Shown: positions 10,036-19,494 of the stretch, piece after piece
Layout: every line of letters starts with the position of its first letter
Numbering within the stretch: position 1 is the stretch's first letter
NCBI GenBank assembly: GCA_032718475.1
Contig: JAUCBJ010007199.1
Location: 1-38,342, forward strand
Source: Nemertoderma westbladi
Lineage: Eukaryota > Xenacoelomorpha > Nemertodermatida > Nemertodermatidae
Direction: 5' to 3'
DNA length: 38,342 nt
Program-made: the position numbers and the translations under genes
Notes under the pieces: model-generated
What the model was told of the DNA's origin: nothing
The model's database searches: none
Seen by the model: the letters and a program-made list of their open reading frames with translations, nothing else

Positions 10036-11397
10036 CTATGACACCCTGAATGGAATCTTGGTTTTAATTGGGCCACTAAGCGTCCATCCGAATGGCGTGA
10101 GAATCGCCGTCGGATCCCGCTGCTTATTCTCTCCGAATATGGTCCTTACTCTCTCGTGGGCCGTCGGACAATCCATTCCAACTATGATGGATACCTTCGA
10201 GACGTCCACTTCTGGTATTGAGAACTCGATATCGTCCAGGAACCGGTATTGTTCGACCTTGATCCTAGTGGGTCGCCTGGCACTTATATTAATCAATTCT
10301 ATTATCTGTATGGGGTCGATGGTCGCCCCATAGTCACATCCCGGTGCTATTGCTGATATTTCGCACCTTCCCGTCCTCATCTCCAGGACCTCATCCTTGC
10401 TGGAGATAGTAGTTACCGCCATCCTACTCAGCCTCGTCTGTAACCCTATCTCCTTGGCCACCCAATTCGCCACCAGCGTGAAGGCTGCTCCGCTGTCAAC
10501 CAGCATCAATGTTGTGACTGATCGGCCGCCCTTTCCTGTTATCCTCACTGGTACTACCCCGAGTAGTACTTTCCTCTTTCTTCTTGCTCCCGTCGTGCTC
10601 ATAGTCATAGTTTGGCCTCCAGTCTCATCGTCTCCTATCGGTGTATCTCTACACTCTCCGAATCTGTGTCCTTCTACCACGCATCGATGACATAGTCCGT
10701 TTGTATCCGCGTAGGCTACACGATCTTGTTTAGGTAACGCTTGCCAATGCTTACAACTCATGGTCTTATGGGTCCCATCCCTATGCAATTGGCATTCGTA
10801 TCCTGGATTGTAGCGCTCCCTGTATAGCCCTTCACGTATCGCGCATAGATTCATATCTACCGGTTTAGTGTTTTGGCTTTTTGGACTTGGCTTACTGGGT
10901 ATGTTGGGATTATATTTGTTCGTGTTGTTATTTTGTTTCTTTCCCTGCCACGGTGTGGCCCTACTCCCAGCTAACTGTGGACTTGTAGTCCCCTGCGTGG
11001 CTGCATGTGGTAGCGACTGTCTTACTCTCGGGAATGCATCTGCCGGATTATGTTCGGGTTTAGGCCTGTTGTATTCAGCTTTCGGCGCCTTCCCCAAACT
11101 ATCCTCACTGTAGACTGGGTCTGTAATCAACTCCGCTTCGTAATTGAGGAAGTTCGACATTTCCTCTAAGCCCGGTTCCGCACCTTTCTTCTCCCTGATG
11201 GAGAAGGCGATCTTCCTCCACTTGTTCAGTAGCCAGATCGGCAGCGCCTGCTCTATCGTGGTGATGTTATTCGATGTGTTGAGTTCGTATGGTGCATCCA
11301 AGGTCTTTAGCACGATTAGCGCCTTCTCGACCTTGTTCGCGAAAGTCTTTATACTGACAGGGTTATCCTGTAGGCCACCCGATGTTATTCCCCTCAA
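10036..11397 (-). CDS. BEL/Pao gag C-terminal part plus aspartic protease
   Basis: About 453 codons in one frame. The N-terminal part (residues ~10-100) has the helical W-containing pattern of the gag-like domain that precedes BEL proteases. A zinc knuckle CHRCVVEGHRFGEC lies near residues 236-249. The retropepsin active site LMLVDSGAAFTLV is near 298-308 and is followed by the Pao-type region ending TPFGWTLSGP. The DSG catalytic triad motif is intact. The frame's upstream end is open, so translation would come from the gag frame rather than from an internal start. The frame ends at TAG 10036-10038 shortly after the protease, where RT would be expected. Confidence 0.85.
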   Translation of the reverse strand: MRGITSGGLQDNPVSIKTFANKVEKALIVLKTLDAPYELNTSNNITTIEQALPIWLLNKWRKIAFSIREKKGAEPGLEEMSNFLNYEAELITDPVYSEDSLGKAPKAEYNRPKPEHNPADAFPRVRQSLPHAATQGTTSPQLAGSRATPWQGKKQNNNTNKYNPNIPSKPSPKSQNTKPVDMNLCAIREGLYRERYNPGYECQLHRDGTHKTMSCKHWQALPKQDRVAYADTNGLCHRCVVEGHRFGECRDTPIGDDETGGQTMTMSTTGARRKRKVLLGVVPVRITGKGGRSVTTLMLVDSGAAFTLVANWVAKEIGLQTRLSRMAVTTISSKDEVLEMRTGRCEISAIAPGCDYGATIDPIQIIELINISARRPTRIKVEQYRFLDDIEFSIPEVDVSKVSIIVGMDCPTAHERVRTIFGENKQRDPTAILTPFGWTLSGPIKTKIPFRVS

Positions 11398-11735
11398 GGT
11401 CTGCCGGATGAATCGGATTTAAATGGCTCAACTGGTGGTAGCTCGATCCTGGTCTTAAGCGCATCAATGAGTGTTGCCATACCCATCGCCTGTGCTTCCA
11501 ATGGGTCCGATGGATGCTGTACAGACTCTCCTGTTGGGTGCGGTTCACCCGTCGGGCCTGTTGATTTCTTCTGTGTCGGATATATCATTGGGGGTAACGG
11601 CCCCCTCCATATCTCCGTGTCGCACGATCTGTTCTGGTCCAGGGGGTTCTGTGTTATTATTCTCGGCTGAGTGTATTGCTGATATTGTAATGGGGGAATG
11701 TCACCCTGTCCCCCCCCCACCCCCCCCCCCCCCAC
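11394..11735 (-). pseudogene. BEL gag segment before the protease frame
   Basis: A proline-rich frame whose end reads LIDALKTRIELPPVEPF, resembling the LP...F entry into the BEL gag domain that continues in the next frame at 11397. A frame change is therefore needed near 11395-11430. Two poly-C runs at about 11710-11733 interrupt it on the upstream side. Homology is only suggestive. Confidence 0.5.
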
Positions 11736-11787
11736 CGGTGTTGCGTTTGGTACTGGGGTTGATGTTCATATATTAGGGCCCACACAT

Positions 11788-12539
11788 CTATCGGCAATAA
11801 CCCCCCCCCCCCCCCTCCCCTGGGTATATGTTATGTCCCTGCATATTATAGTCATACTGGTGTGCAGGTACTGGTATAGGCCTATCCACCTCTTGCCTAC
11901 CTACCGGTATGTATGCCGTGACTTCCGGGTCTAATCCCATTGTCCGCCCTACCCTATCGCCTACACTATTTCTTCCAGCATGGCCTATAGTATGTGCAGT
12001 TAGGCCTACAGTATGTCCTGCAGTCTGCCTGTGTCCTTCCGGACCGAAGTTTAAGAAGTCCTCCCCGCGACTACCGTACTCTCGATCGGCAGCTACATCT
12101 CGTCGGTAAGTTTCTCTTTGATCCCCTCTCCTGTTCTCATCCTCGTATCGGTACATTCTGTACCCTTCTCCTGGTGTGCGGTATATCTTACCAGGCTGCG
12201 TCCCTCCGGTGCGACGGCAATCTCCCGGAGTTCGACCCCACTGACTCTCTAACTCCATCTCTACTACCGACGGTTCGCTATCCGTCCTCGCTCTCCGGTT
12301 GCTCGTAGCAACGCTTCTTCTATTCTCTTCACTTCTTCTCTCTTCAGTGTAGCGATCCCGCTCATGAGACCTTTCTTCGAACTCCTGGTTAAACTCCACT
12401 GTTCTTCTTCTCTCTTCCGACTGACGTCTTCTCGCTCGCCCGCTCCCGGCACTAACATCTCTCTCTCTACCAGGTTGGACGCTCCCGGGGACATTCGCAA
12501 TCCCCCTACTATTCTCCGTCGTCGGGTGCCGCAGTTCAC
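11788..12539 (-). pseudogene. BEL gag segment, Arg/Glu-rich
   Basis: Two overlapping frames (12264-12539 and 11788-12399) encode highly charged R/E-rich sequence (ERSHERDRYTEERRSEENRR), then a Gly/Tyr/Arg-rich part. The reading frame changes inside the overlap. The 15-nt poly-C run at 11801-11815 encodes polyglycine near the end. No domain was recognised. Confidence 0.45.
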
Positions 12540-12570
12540 CTAACTCACCCCGCGCATTATCCGCCGACGC

Positions 12571-12834
12571 TTGTGGGACATTCTCTGCCCCCCCCCCCCT
12601 CTCGCCACTAATCTCCCGTGTTGGGGCGCCCGTAGCCCCCCCCCCCCCCCCCCACTCGCCACTTCTTACTTCACTACCTCTTACTTCGCTTCTACGCCCC
12701 TCTTGTGGGACATTCTCTGCCCCCCCCCCCCTCTCGCACTAATCTCCCGTGGTGGGGCGCCCGTAGCCCCCCCCCCCCCCCCCCACTCGCCACTTCTTAC
12801 TTCACTATGTCCTACTTCGCTTCTACGCCCCTCT
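12571..12834. repeat. Two tandem 132-bp repeats containing poly-C runs
   Basis: Units begin ttgtgggacattctctg at 12571 and 12703. Each contains two poly-C tracts of 12 and 18 nt and ends cttcgcttctacgcccctct. On the BEL sense strand the runs are poly-G and encode polyglycine. Confidence 0.85.
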
Positions 12835-13317
12835 CTAGTCGACGCATTGTCTCTACTGCGGCTGGGTCTATTCACCCACGCCTCTCCCTCTACCACTGCG
12901 TGGCCTTGCAGGCTCCTGTCGGGTTGACTCACCCCCGCTCCTCCCTGCCTAACTGAGTGGCCTTGCAGGCTCCCATCGGGGTGGCTCACCCCCGTCTCTC
13001 CCTGCGTACTAACTACGTGGCCTTCCAGACTCTCGCTGGCCGGGCCACCTATGTCTCCTACATTTGTATTAATAGCGCCGTTACCAACAATATTATTATC
13101 TAAATTATTCAAATTATTGAAATTATTTCGTTCGGAGTTCGGATTATTATTTGAATTATTTTGTATATTTAAATTAGAATTAGGATTATTTTGTTCGTTT
13201 GAATTAGAATTATTATTTAGATTATTTTGTGCGTTTGAATTAGGGTTATTATTTTGTATATTTAAATTAGAATTACCGTTACCGGGTAAAAGACTGTTTC
13301 CTGCAATGAAAGTTTGA
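12681..13317 (-). pseudogene. BEL gag segment with Asn-rich and SLQGH repeats
   Basis: On the minus strand the region 13100-13280 is an Asn-rich low-complexity stretch from imperfect attatt/gaatta repeats. It is followed by three units of ~57-60 bp (gtggcctt.cag.ctc at 12900, 12957 and 13017) that encode SLQGH.V-type repeats, then polyglycine. The frame is open from 13112 to 12681. No known domain was recognised; it looks like a disordered gag linker. Confidence 0.45.
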
Positions 13318-13369
13318 TTAGGGCACTACGGTACTATTAATATTAATTTCTTCTAACGTATTATTATTA

Positions 13370-13389
13370 CCCCCCCCCCCCCCCCCCCC
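13370..13389. repeat. 20-nt poly-C tract in gag
   Basis: Uninterrupted C run, poly-G and therefore polyglycine on the BEL sense strand. It sits inside a short open frame at 13318-13506 and is a likely point of frame loss or of length error. Confidence 0.85.
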
Positions 13390-13575
13390 TCCGCCCGCAC
13401 GGTTACACCAGTCCTGGGTCTGTCGTCCAGTGCCTGTAAGTGGGGTATTAACAAACGTCTCCATCACTTCTGGCTCCTCGTAAATACTCACCCGAACCAG
13501 CCTCACTCTCTGATAATCCCAACTGCGCCAGTTCTAACTGGCACTTCTGCTTAGCCTGATATTGCATAAGCCCCC

Positions 13576-14244
13576 TTAGCCGGGCATGCCTATCGTCCCG
13601 CATACGCTTTCCCACTCTCTCTCTCTCTCTCTCTCTATATCCTCTCGCAAACTTTGGTTCGCTAATTCTATCTCTCTCGCCTCTCGCTCTTTAAGCTCAT
13701 TCGTTTCTCTCTCTACCCTCGCTGCCTCTCTCTCTTCCCGCTCCCTACAGTTTCTCGCCACCCTCTCGGCCCTCTCTCTACACTCTCTCGCTAACTCTCT
13801 CTCTTTCTCTAATAACGCAGTTCCCTCATCCAGCTGCCTCTCTAACTCTTTCTGATCCAGCGCCACCATGTCTAGTTGACACGCCAGATCTATCTCTAAC
13901 ACCCTTCTTGCTTTTGCGGAGGATGTAGCGGACTTATCGGTCGCGACGGACTCCCGTCGCCTCTCTGTCCTACTAACTTTCCCCCGCTTTCTGGGGTTCT
14001 CGCTAACTGACGAGACCGAATCCTCGGGGTTAACCTCGGGTTTGCCCTCGTGCGGATCCGCCCAACCCACTAACTTAATTCCCCTAGCATCCACTAAGTA
14101 AGGCCCTACGTACACTACTTCAGGCTCCATAACCCCGGATCGCCACAGTTCAAACAGTTCGGTGGCGACCCCCCTCGCTCTCTCACTCGCCAGTTCTCCC
14201 TGTCCAAAACGGACTAAGTATCCGGAAATGTTTGTTCGACTCAC
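13576..14244 (-). pseudogene. BEL gag coiled-coil segment
   Basis: About 220 codons. The second half is a long Glu/Arg-rich heptad-like helix (ELERQLDEGTALLEKERELA and onward) ending in an (RE)n stretch encoded by the ga/ct microsatellite at about 13617-13638. The frame then stops, but the shifted frame just downstream continues a helical sequence (LMQYQAKQKCQLELAQLGL). Slippage in the dinucleotide repeat therefore explains the break. The upstream overlap with the N-terminal frame at 14183-14244 is another frame change. Confidence 0.6.
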
Positions 14245-14680
14245 CTAGCCTTTGTTGTAACTTAGGCTGGTCTACCTTTCCTCCCTCTCTGGCCTCCTTC
14301 AGTAACTTCTTAGCGGCGTTGTAGGCCCGTCGTAGCCGATCACTCGTCCCGACGTCCTCTTCGCCGACTCCTCCTCCTCTCCTGGTTCGGCGTCGTACCG
14401 GCGGCCCCACCGTCGCCGTTCCGGTGGGCCGTCCGTCGCCCTCAGCCTGTGGCTGGCCGGCGACTTCGGTACTCCGACCGCCGTCGTGCGTCGACTCGTC
14501 TCTCCCTCGTGGTTGACGGCCGCCCTCCGCTTGGGCTACCGGATCGTCCCTCGTCGGCGAATCCGGCGTCGCTGGCCGATACCGTCTCGTCGCGGCCTCA
14601 CGGATCGTTTGGTTGGTATCGTCCGGGGTCCGCGGCGGCGTCCTCTCTCCCTCAGATAATCGGGGCTCTCTGTCGCTCAT
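14183..14680 (-). CDS. BEL gag N-terminal frame
   Basis: Starts at an ATG (14680) 55 bp inside the 5' LTR edge, the expected place for gag. It encodes a Pro/Arg/Asp-rich disordered N-terminus, then a helical basic segment (LRRAYNAAKKLLKEAREGGK). The frame ends at 14183 after passing a ggtgagt sequence that resembles a splice donor. The coiled-coil frame takes over at about 14244. Confidence 0.6.
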   Translation of the reverse strand: MSDREPRLSEGERTPPRTPDDTNQTIREAATRRYRPATPDSPTRDDPVAQAEGGRQPRGRDESTHDGGRSTEVAGQPQAEGDGRPTGTATVGPPVRRRTRRGGGVGEEDVGTSDRLRRAYNAAKKLLKEAREGGKVDQPKLQQRLGESNKHFRILSPFWTGRTGE

Positions 14681-14734
14681 CTTTGTTCTTTCTGTCTCTG
14701 GCAGTCACAGTTTATAGCAGTTGGAATTATTGAC

Positions 14735-15378
14735 TGTGACGGGATCAGAGATCCCGACCGGGTAATTTTAGTACGCGTCACCGTTCTGCTTTGGGATGGT
14801 GCTAACAGCTTGGCCGAGGCCGTTGGAGAAAAACAATAAGAGTTTGGTGTTGTCTCTTGATGTTAGAAAATGATAGCACAATTAATACGGCAGAAATACA
14901 GATATAATAGATACCGGTACGATAGTGCCGATGACGGTCAATAATTGTTACCGGTCTGCACTAAACTGAATAACCAACTGATGTACCAATCCAAGAATCT
15001 GACATAATATATGATTGATACACTAAATATTGCTTCACCTCCTACTCTACCTTGGCCTCCTACCCAATGGATGCTTTCCTGCTCCCTATCACGTGCTTCC
15101 CTCCCCTCTATTGGCTAATATGCTACTTGTCACCTTGGCACTCTCTGGGAGTGTTTCCCCTCTGCTGCTAGCCTCTACTAGCTGTGTTCCCTCCGAGGTG
15201 GTTTGACCTCTAACCTTCCTTTCTATGTGGCTTCGGGGCTTGTGTTGCCCCCCCCCCCCCCCCCAATGTTGGTTATGATACGAGATTAATATTGGTAATC
15301 TCGTATCTCCAACATATTGCTAAAATGCCACTATCCCATTTTCTGGTGGGTAATGAAGTGGAATTGAATCCGCTTACA
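14735..15378 (-). repeat. BEL/Pao 5' LTR, complete (644 bp)
   Basis: Runs TG...CA and is followed by the target duplication ctggt. In minus orientation it begins with the 186 bp absent from the other LTR. That part includes a 17-nt poly-C tract (15248-15264) and a hairpin at about 15266-15314 with arms atacgagatta/taatctcgtat nested in atgttgg/ccaacat. No primer-binding site could be matched to a particular tRNA. Confidence 0.9.
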
Positions 15379-15383
15379 CTGGT

Positions 15384-15800
15384 TGGAGATGTGTGCATTG
15401 TACTTGACACAATGAACCCGGCGTAGCATTCTTGTGAATGTGCCATCCAGAGATTTGGTGTCCTCAGCAGTTAGAGCCCAGCATGGACTCCCATAGAGGA
15501 GTACTGGAACTACTGCTGCTCAAATAATCGGACCTTAAGTTTCCGATTAATTCTCGGTGACTTCCAAATCCTGGAAAGCCTATTCAAGGCTGCGGCTGCC
15601 CATGCCTTTCCCTTACGTATTCGAAGGTCCTCACCTAACTTCCGGATCCATGATCCCAGGTAACAGAAGTCGTCCACATGCTCAAGCATACCATCCTTTG
15701 AGCTTATGCTTATCCGATCAGAGACTTGCTGAGGACTTTCAAAGTTATCTGTCAAAATTTTGGTCTTTCTGGAGTTAAAAAACACAATCAGTTGAGATAT
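15384..15800 (-). mobile_element. LINE copy C, 5' half (split by the BEL element)
   Basis: Continues the LINE interrupted at 7606. The minus strand encodes FFNSRKTKILTDNFESPQQV and the region shared with fragment A. The KTK-type motif lies just downstream of where the YxDD box would be; nothing upstream of it is recognisable, so the copy is 5'-truncated. Confidence 0.9.
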
Positions 15801-16287
15801 AAAAAATAATTTAAAAAGAGTCAACATGAAATAATGTAAATAATTGATGGCCCTACAAGATTTATTCACCATATTATTCTGCTCTGAATAGGAACGTTAT
15901 TGATTAGGCCGATCTATATTACATTATTTTGTAATGTAATCTAGATATCACTAGAAAGTCATTTATTTGTAGATTCCGAACTTGAAAATCGTTTCAAATT
16001 TCACCTAAAATTGCCACAGATATTCCGGTTAATGGGCATTTTTTAACGGGTTGCTGTAGCTAAATAATATTAAAATTGAAAAATCTGGCCAGGTACCGGT
16101 AGCTGCAGTAGATGAAGTGAAAATCTGAATAGAAAATTTGACTTAACAAAACAAAATATTTATATTTATATATTGTATATTGTATATTGAATCTTGTTTC
16201 TTCTATTTTTGGGTGAATTTGGACTTTCCTGTAATTGAATAATAATTAACGTATAAATTTTGTAAATTTTATGATTATTAGCTTAAC
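15801..16287. promoter_or_regulatory. Upstream region of the EHD-like gene
   Basis: AT-rich. It has a palindromic stretch at about 15913-15950 (gatctatattacatt / aatgtaatctagatatc) and ttattag just before the ATG. No clear TATA box or initiator can be assigned. The ttag at about 16280 could be a splice acceptor for an upstream untranslated exon. Confidence 0.3.
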
Positions 16288-18693
16288 ATGCAAAGCGACC
16301 CCCCACGCTCACTTAGGCCTACAACTACAAGCCTGCCGATAATCTTGGGCACAGTGAAGAAAGAGGATGATATCATTCTTGACGAATTAGATAAAAATGA
16401 AGCAAATCATCTCCCCATGGTTGACAGCCTGACACTAGTATATAAAAGATTAATCCGCCCGCTTGAGAAAAAATATCATTACAAACAATTCCATTGTACA
16501 TCACTTAGCTTTACGCCAAAACCGATGATTCTAATGGTGGGACAATTTTCTAATGGGAAGACGACCTTTTTAGAGCACCTCTTGGGATGCCATATCCCAT
16601 TCTCTTACATTGCACCACAGCCGAGCACAGACAGGTTCCAGGTGGTGGAATGGGGCCAGAATGAGAGCGACATACCCGGGAACACATTGACTGCCGACAA
16701 AAACCGCCAATTTGAAGGTTTGAAAGAATTCGGGCAAAATTTCCTTGATCATTTGCATTGTACTGAGATGAATAATCCGGTGTTGAAGTATATCACATTG
16801 ATAGACACGCCCGGAATCTTTGACGGCAGCTATAATACCGATTACAACTTCAACCGCGTTCTAACATGGTTCGCTGACCGGGTCGTCAGGATTATACTTC
16901 TCCTTGATGTGAACAAACACGACATCTCCGAAGAATTCAAAGGTGCTATCGAGGCGCTGCTCACAAACAGAACAAAAATCCGTATTGTCTTGAACAAATC
17001 GCATTTGCTATCCCATGAGGAACTCATGAGAGTTTATGGTGCGTTTATGTGGTCATTAAAGAAAGTGTGGATGATTCATGAGGTGCCAAGGATCTACATC
17101 GGCTCATTCTGGGCTAAAGGACTCTCCTCGGATAGAAGCAGGAACGTTTTCATCAAGAAAGAACACGCTGAATTATTAAACGACATTCGTACTTTGCCCA
17201 GAGAAGCAGCGCAACGAAATATTGATTCTCTTATTAAACGATTTAATTCTGTCATAATCCATGGTTACATTATTGGCTACTTGAAAGACGAGATGCCATT
17301 AACGCGAACTCTCCAAAAGGAAACCACACAGAACCTCATGAAAAACCTACATAAGGTTTTCAACACACTCGGGAAAAAATTCAACAGACCACAAGCAGAC
17401 TTCCCGGACATTTCAGAAATGCGGCAAAAACTGAAGGCCTACCCTAACTTCAATGAATTTCACGGTTATAACGAATCGATATCGTTATTTCCCAACAAAA
17501 TGTCGGAAGTTTTTGCAAAACTGATTTTGATGAACGATAGAATTGGGCAACTACAAGGGGAAATCATGGTACCAGGCTCGGTGTTTGATGAATCACACGA
17601 ACGGATACACGGTGCTATCGGAAGAGATGAGTCGTGGTCTGAAGGTGTCGGGAACAGAGAGTGGATCGTGGACAAGTATATGTTCATCTATAGACCATTG
17701 TTCAAAACTATGGGTCCCATCGATAGAAGTGGACGTGGCTCGGCTACTCACATCCAAGCAATAATAAACAAGTCCGATCTTCAGGATGATGACATTTGCA
17801 AAGTTAGAAATTTGGTGAACATAAAGAAACGATGGAATCTCAATCTACAAGAGTTCGGATTGGCTATGTATTTGGTACAGAATAAAAAGATGAAGGAGGG
17901 GTCGTCAATACCCGATGAATTACCAGAGCATTTAAAACCACCACGACTTCGCAGACGGAGTGGAAGTTTATCAGGTGATGATTCCGGAAAATTAACCCCA
18001 CCAAAGATGCAACTGATGATGCAACGAAGCACTTGGGATACAACATTAGGTATGAATGTCGTAAGTGAATCAAGTTTCAGTGGTTCACCCATTTTAGAAT
18101 CAATGGATTCCGAATTTATGGCTGAAGAAACTTCCGATATTATAATAAATAACAATGCCCCCATTATCGATCCATCAACACAAACACCCCTGCCGCCCAC
18201 AGAACCAGTCAGAATGATGGGGGGCAGAAGTCTACAAGAAGGGACATCTCCAACATCGATGCATAGGAATAGACGACATACCATGAGTGCTACAAGACGA
18301 GATAATGCCACCACCGACCTTCCCCGCTACCCTCCACCACACCAACACCTACATGACACCATTGACACCGCTCACACCCGCCGTCCACTTCCGCCACGGC
18401 CCGTCCAGCAAGACCCGCCAGAACAGCTACCTACCGACGACCCTGTCTGCCGTCCCAGAACGACATCCACCCGACACACCAGATCGAAGAGGGACACCCC
18501 CTCGACTTCATCAGAAGATGTTCCACCTCGTACATCGGGGTTGTTTAGACGAGAAACTGTTGCATCATTTAAAGATGTCAAACAGAGGGAATTAACACAC
18601 CGCCAAATTGACTTTCGCAAAAAACGTCAAGCGCCTCCACCCCCGCTCAGTACTCAAGACCCGCCTCAACCCTCAACGTCCGAGGATGATTGA
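16288..18693 (+). CDS. Divergent EHD-family dynamin-like GTPase with proline-rich tail (801 aa)
   Basis: EHD proteins are membrane-tubulating, dynamin-related ATPases of endocytic recycling. Visible: N-terminal helix (~45-62); P-loop GQFSNGKTTF (85-94; canonical EHD GQYSTGKT); PSTD switch-like segment (112-115); DTPGI (173-177); VLNKSH (235-240), where the family has NKAD, so the specificity Asp is His; then LMRVYGAFMW and RIYIGSFW, close to EHD1. The family's KPF...NPF loop is replaced (RQFEGLKEF). A C-terminal EH-like domain occupies ~459-550, but the NPF-binding Trp and the Asp residues of the calcium loop are changed (VRNLVNIKKRWNLNLQEF). A ~250-residue Ser/Pro-rich tail follows, with RPLPPRP (699-705, SH3-type) and STQT (630-633, LC8-like). 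Typical EHDs are ~535 aa and end after the EH domain. The frame is a single uninterrupted exon, suggesting a retrocopy. The ATG follows gcttaac. Confidence 0.9.
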   Translation: MQSDPPRSLRPTTTSLPIILGTVKKEDDIILDELDKNEANHLPMVDSLTLVYKRLIRPLEKKYHYKQFHCTSLSFTPKPMILMVGQFSNGKTTFLEHLLGCHIPFSYIAPQPSTDRFQVVEWGQNESDIPGNTLTADKNRQFEGLKEFGQNFLDHLHCTEMNNPVLKYITLIDTPGIFDGSYNTDYNFNRVLTWFADRVVRIILLLDVNKHDISEEFKGAIEALLTNRTKIRIVLNKSHLLSHEELMRVYGAFMWSLKKVWMIHEVPRIYIGSFWAKGLSSDRSRNVFIKKEHAELLNDIRTLPREAAQRNIDSLIKRFNSVIIHGYIIGYLKDEMPLTRTLQKETTQNLMKNLHKVFNTLGKKFNRPQADFPDISEMRQKLKAYPNFNEFHGYNESISLFPNKMSEVFAKLILMNDRIGQLQGEIMVPGSVFDESHERIHGAIGRDESWSEGVGNREWIVDKYMFIYRPLFKTMGPIDRSGRGSATHIQAIINKSDLQDDDICKVRNLVNIKKRWNLNLQEFGLAMYLVQNKKMKEGSSIPDELPEHLKPPRLRRRSGSLSGDDSGKLTPPKMQLMMQRSTWDTTLGMNVVSESSFSGSPILESMDSEFMAEETSDIIINNNAPIIDPSTQTPLPPTEPVRMMGGRSLQEGTSPTSMHRNRRHTMSATRRDNATTDLPRYPPPHQHLHDTIDTAHTRRPLPPRPVQQDPPEQLPTDDPVCRPRTTSTRHTRSKRDTPSTSSEDVPPRTSGLFRRETVASFKDVKQRELTHRQIDFRKKRQAPPPPLSTQDPPQPSTSEDD

Positions 18694-18882
18694 CCATCTC
18701 TTACAGCGGACTGCTTTGAGATGCCATAAATAGTGGCGGTCATTTTCTCTCAAGTGATGGATTCACTGTGTTTAGTAAAGGAACTACTACTGTGTTTTGG
18801 TACCACTGTGTTTTACTTAAAAAAAAATGTTTTTGAACATGTTAGCTATTTCTTTTTAAAAACAATTTTGTTCTAACACTAA

Positions 18883-19107
18883 GGCCGCGTTCTATTATAT
18901 TCACACTATATTCACACTACGCTATATTCACACTACCGCGTCAAAGTCAAAAGAAAATAATTATAGCTAGCTAGCAATACTAAATTATAATACATAATAT
19001 AGGCCTAATATAATACATAAGGGCATTCTAGAAAAAATAAAATTTCATGTGATGTGTTTTATATTTTGTTTTTTGACTTTGACTCGGTAGTGTGACCACG
19101 ACCTAAC
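18883..19107. mobile_element. MITE-like inverted-repeat element
   Basis: Left part taaggccgcgttc...ttcacactaccgcgtcaaag pairs with right part ctttgactcggtagtgtgaccacgacctaac. The left arm carries an extra tandem of tatattcacactacg-like units. aacac occurs just outside both ends and may be the target duplication. It lies about 190 bp after the EHD-like stop, so it may sit in the 3' UTR. Confidence 0.6.
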
Positions 19108-19440
19108 ACAGTCTATTTACATATACTGTATATTTTGTTCAGGAACACTTTTAAAATAGTATTTTTAATAATAATAATAATGCAGATATTTAAAGCAGCG
19201 CCTATTTCTAAAGTTAATAAGTTCCAAGGAGCTTGTAAACAGCATGCTCTATTAAAGAGTACAGTTTTCGTTAGTTTCTATTTGAAAATGACCTATTTAG
19301 ATGTGAGCTATTATATTTAAGAATACATTATGTTCTACAACAAATATATTTTGGTCTAAAATATTTGAAAATATTTTTTAGGCCAAATTTTGGGAATTTT
19401 TAATTTTTTTTATTTCATAATAATATAATAATACTACGTA
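19108..19440. other. AT-rich spacer, no gene seen
   Basis: No supported feature beyond short AT runs and a possible diverged tagaacaa/aaatattt repeat near 19330-19380. Confidence 0.3.
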
Positions 19441-19494
19441 AGCCTACCATTAATTACATTACAATTGCAAACCCGCAAAATTTTTCTCCAATTC

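Larger units (their letters stand above)
7607..15378 (-). mobile_element. BEL/Pao-type LTR retrotransposon inserted in a LINE
   Basis: The ends are TG (7607) and CA (15378), flanked by the 5-bp direct repeat ctggt (7602-7606 and 15379-15383); BEL/Pao elements typically duplicate 4-6 bp. The minus-strand coding content is gag-like, with a CX2CX4HX4C knuckle and a DSGA aspartic protease of the Pao type. No RT, RNase H or integrase motifs were found between the protease and the 3' LTR, so it is non-autonomous. The two LTRs differ at only two positions over their shared 458 bp, implying a recent insertion. Confidence 0.88.

Noticed and set aside
9599-10333. 244-codon plus-strand open frame
   Set aside because: It lies antisense to the BEL protease frame and its downstream extension; composition is low-complexity Ser/Pro with no domain.
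14225-14265. Splice donor ggtgagt inside BEL gag as evidence of a spliced gag
   Set aside because: No matching acceptor could be placed that restores the frame; simple-repeat slippage explains the other frame changes better.
17781-18314. 177-codon minus-strand frame
   Set aside because: Shadow of the EHD-like coding sequence.
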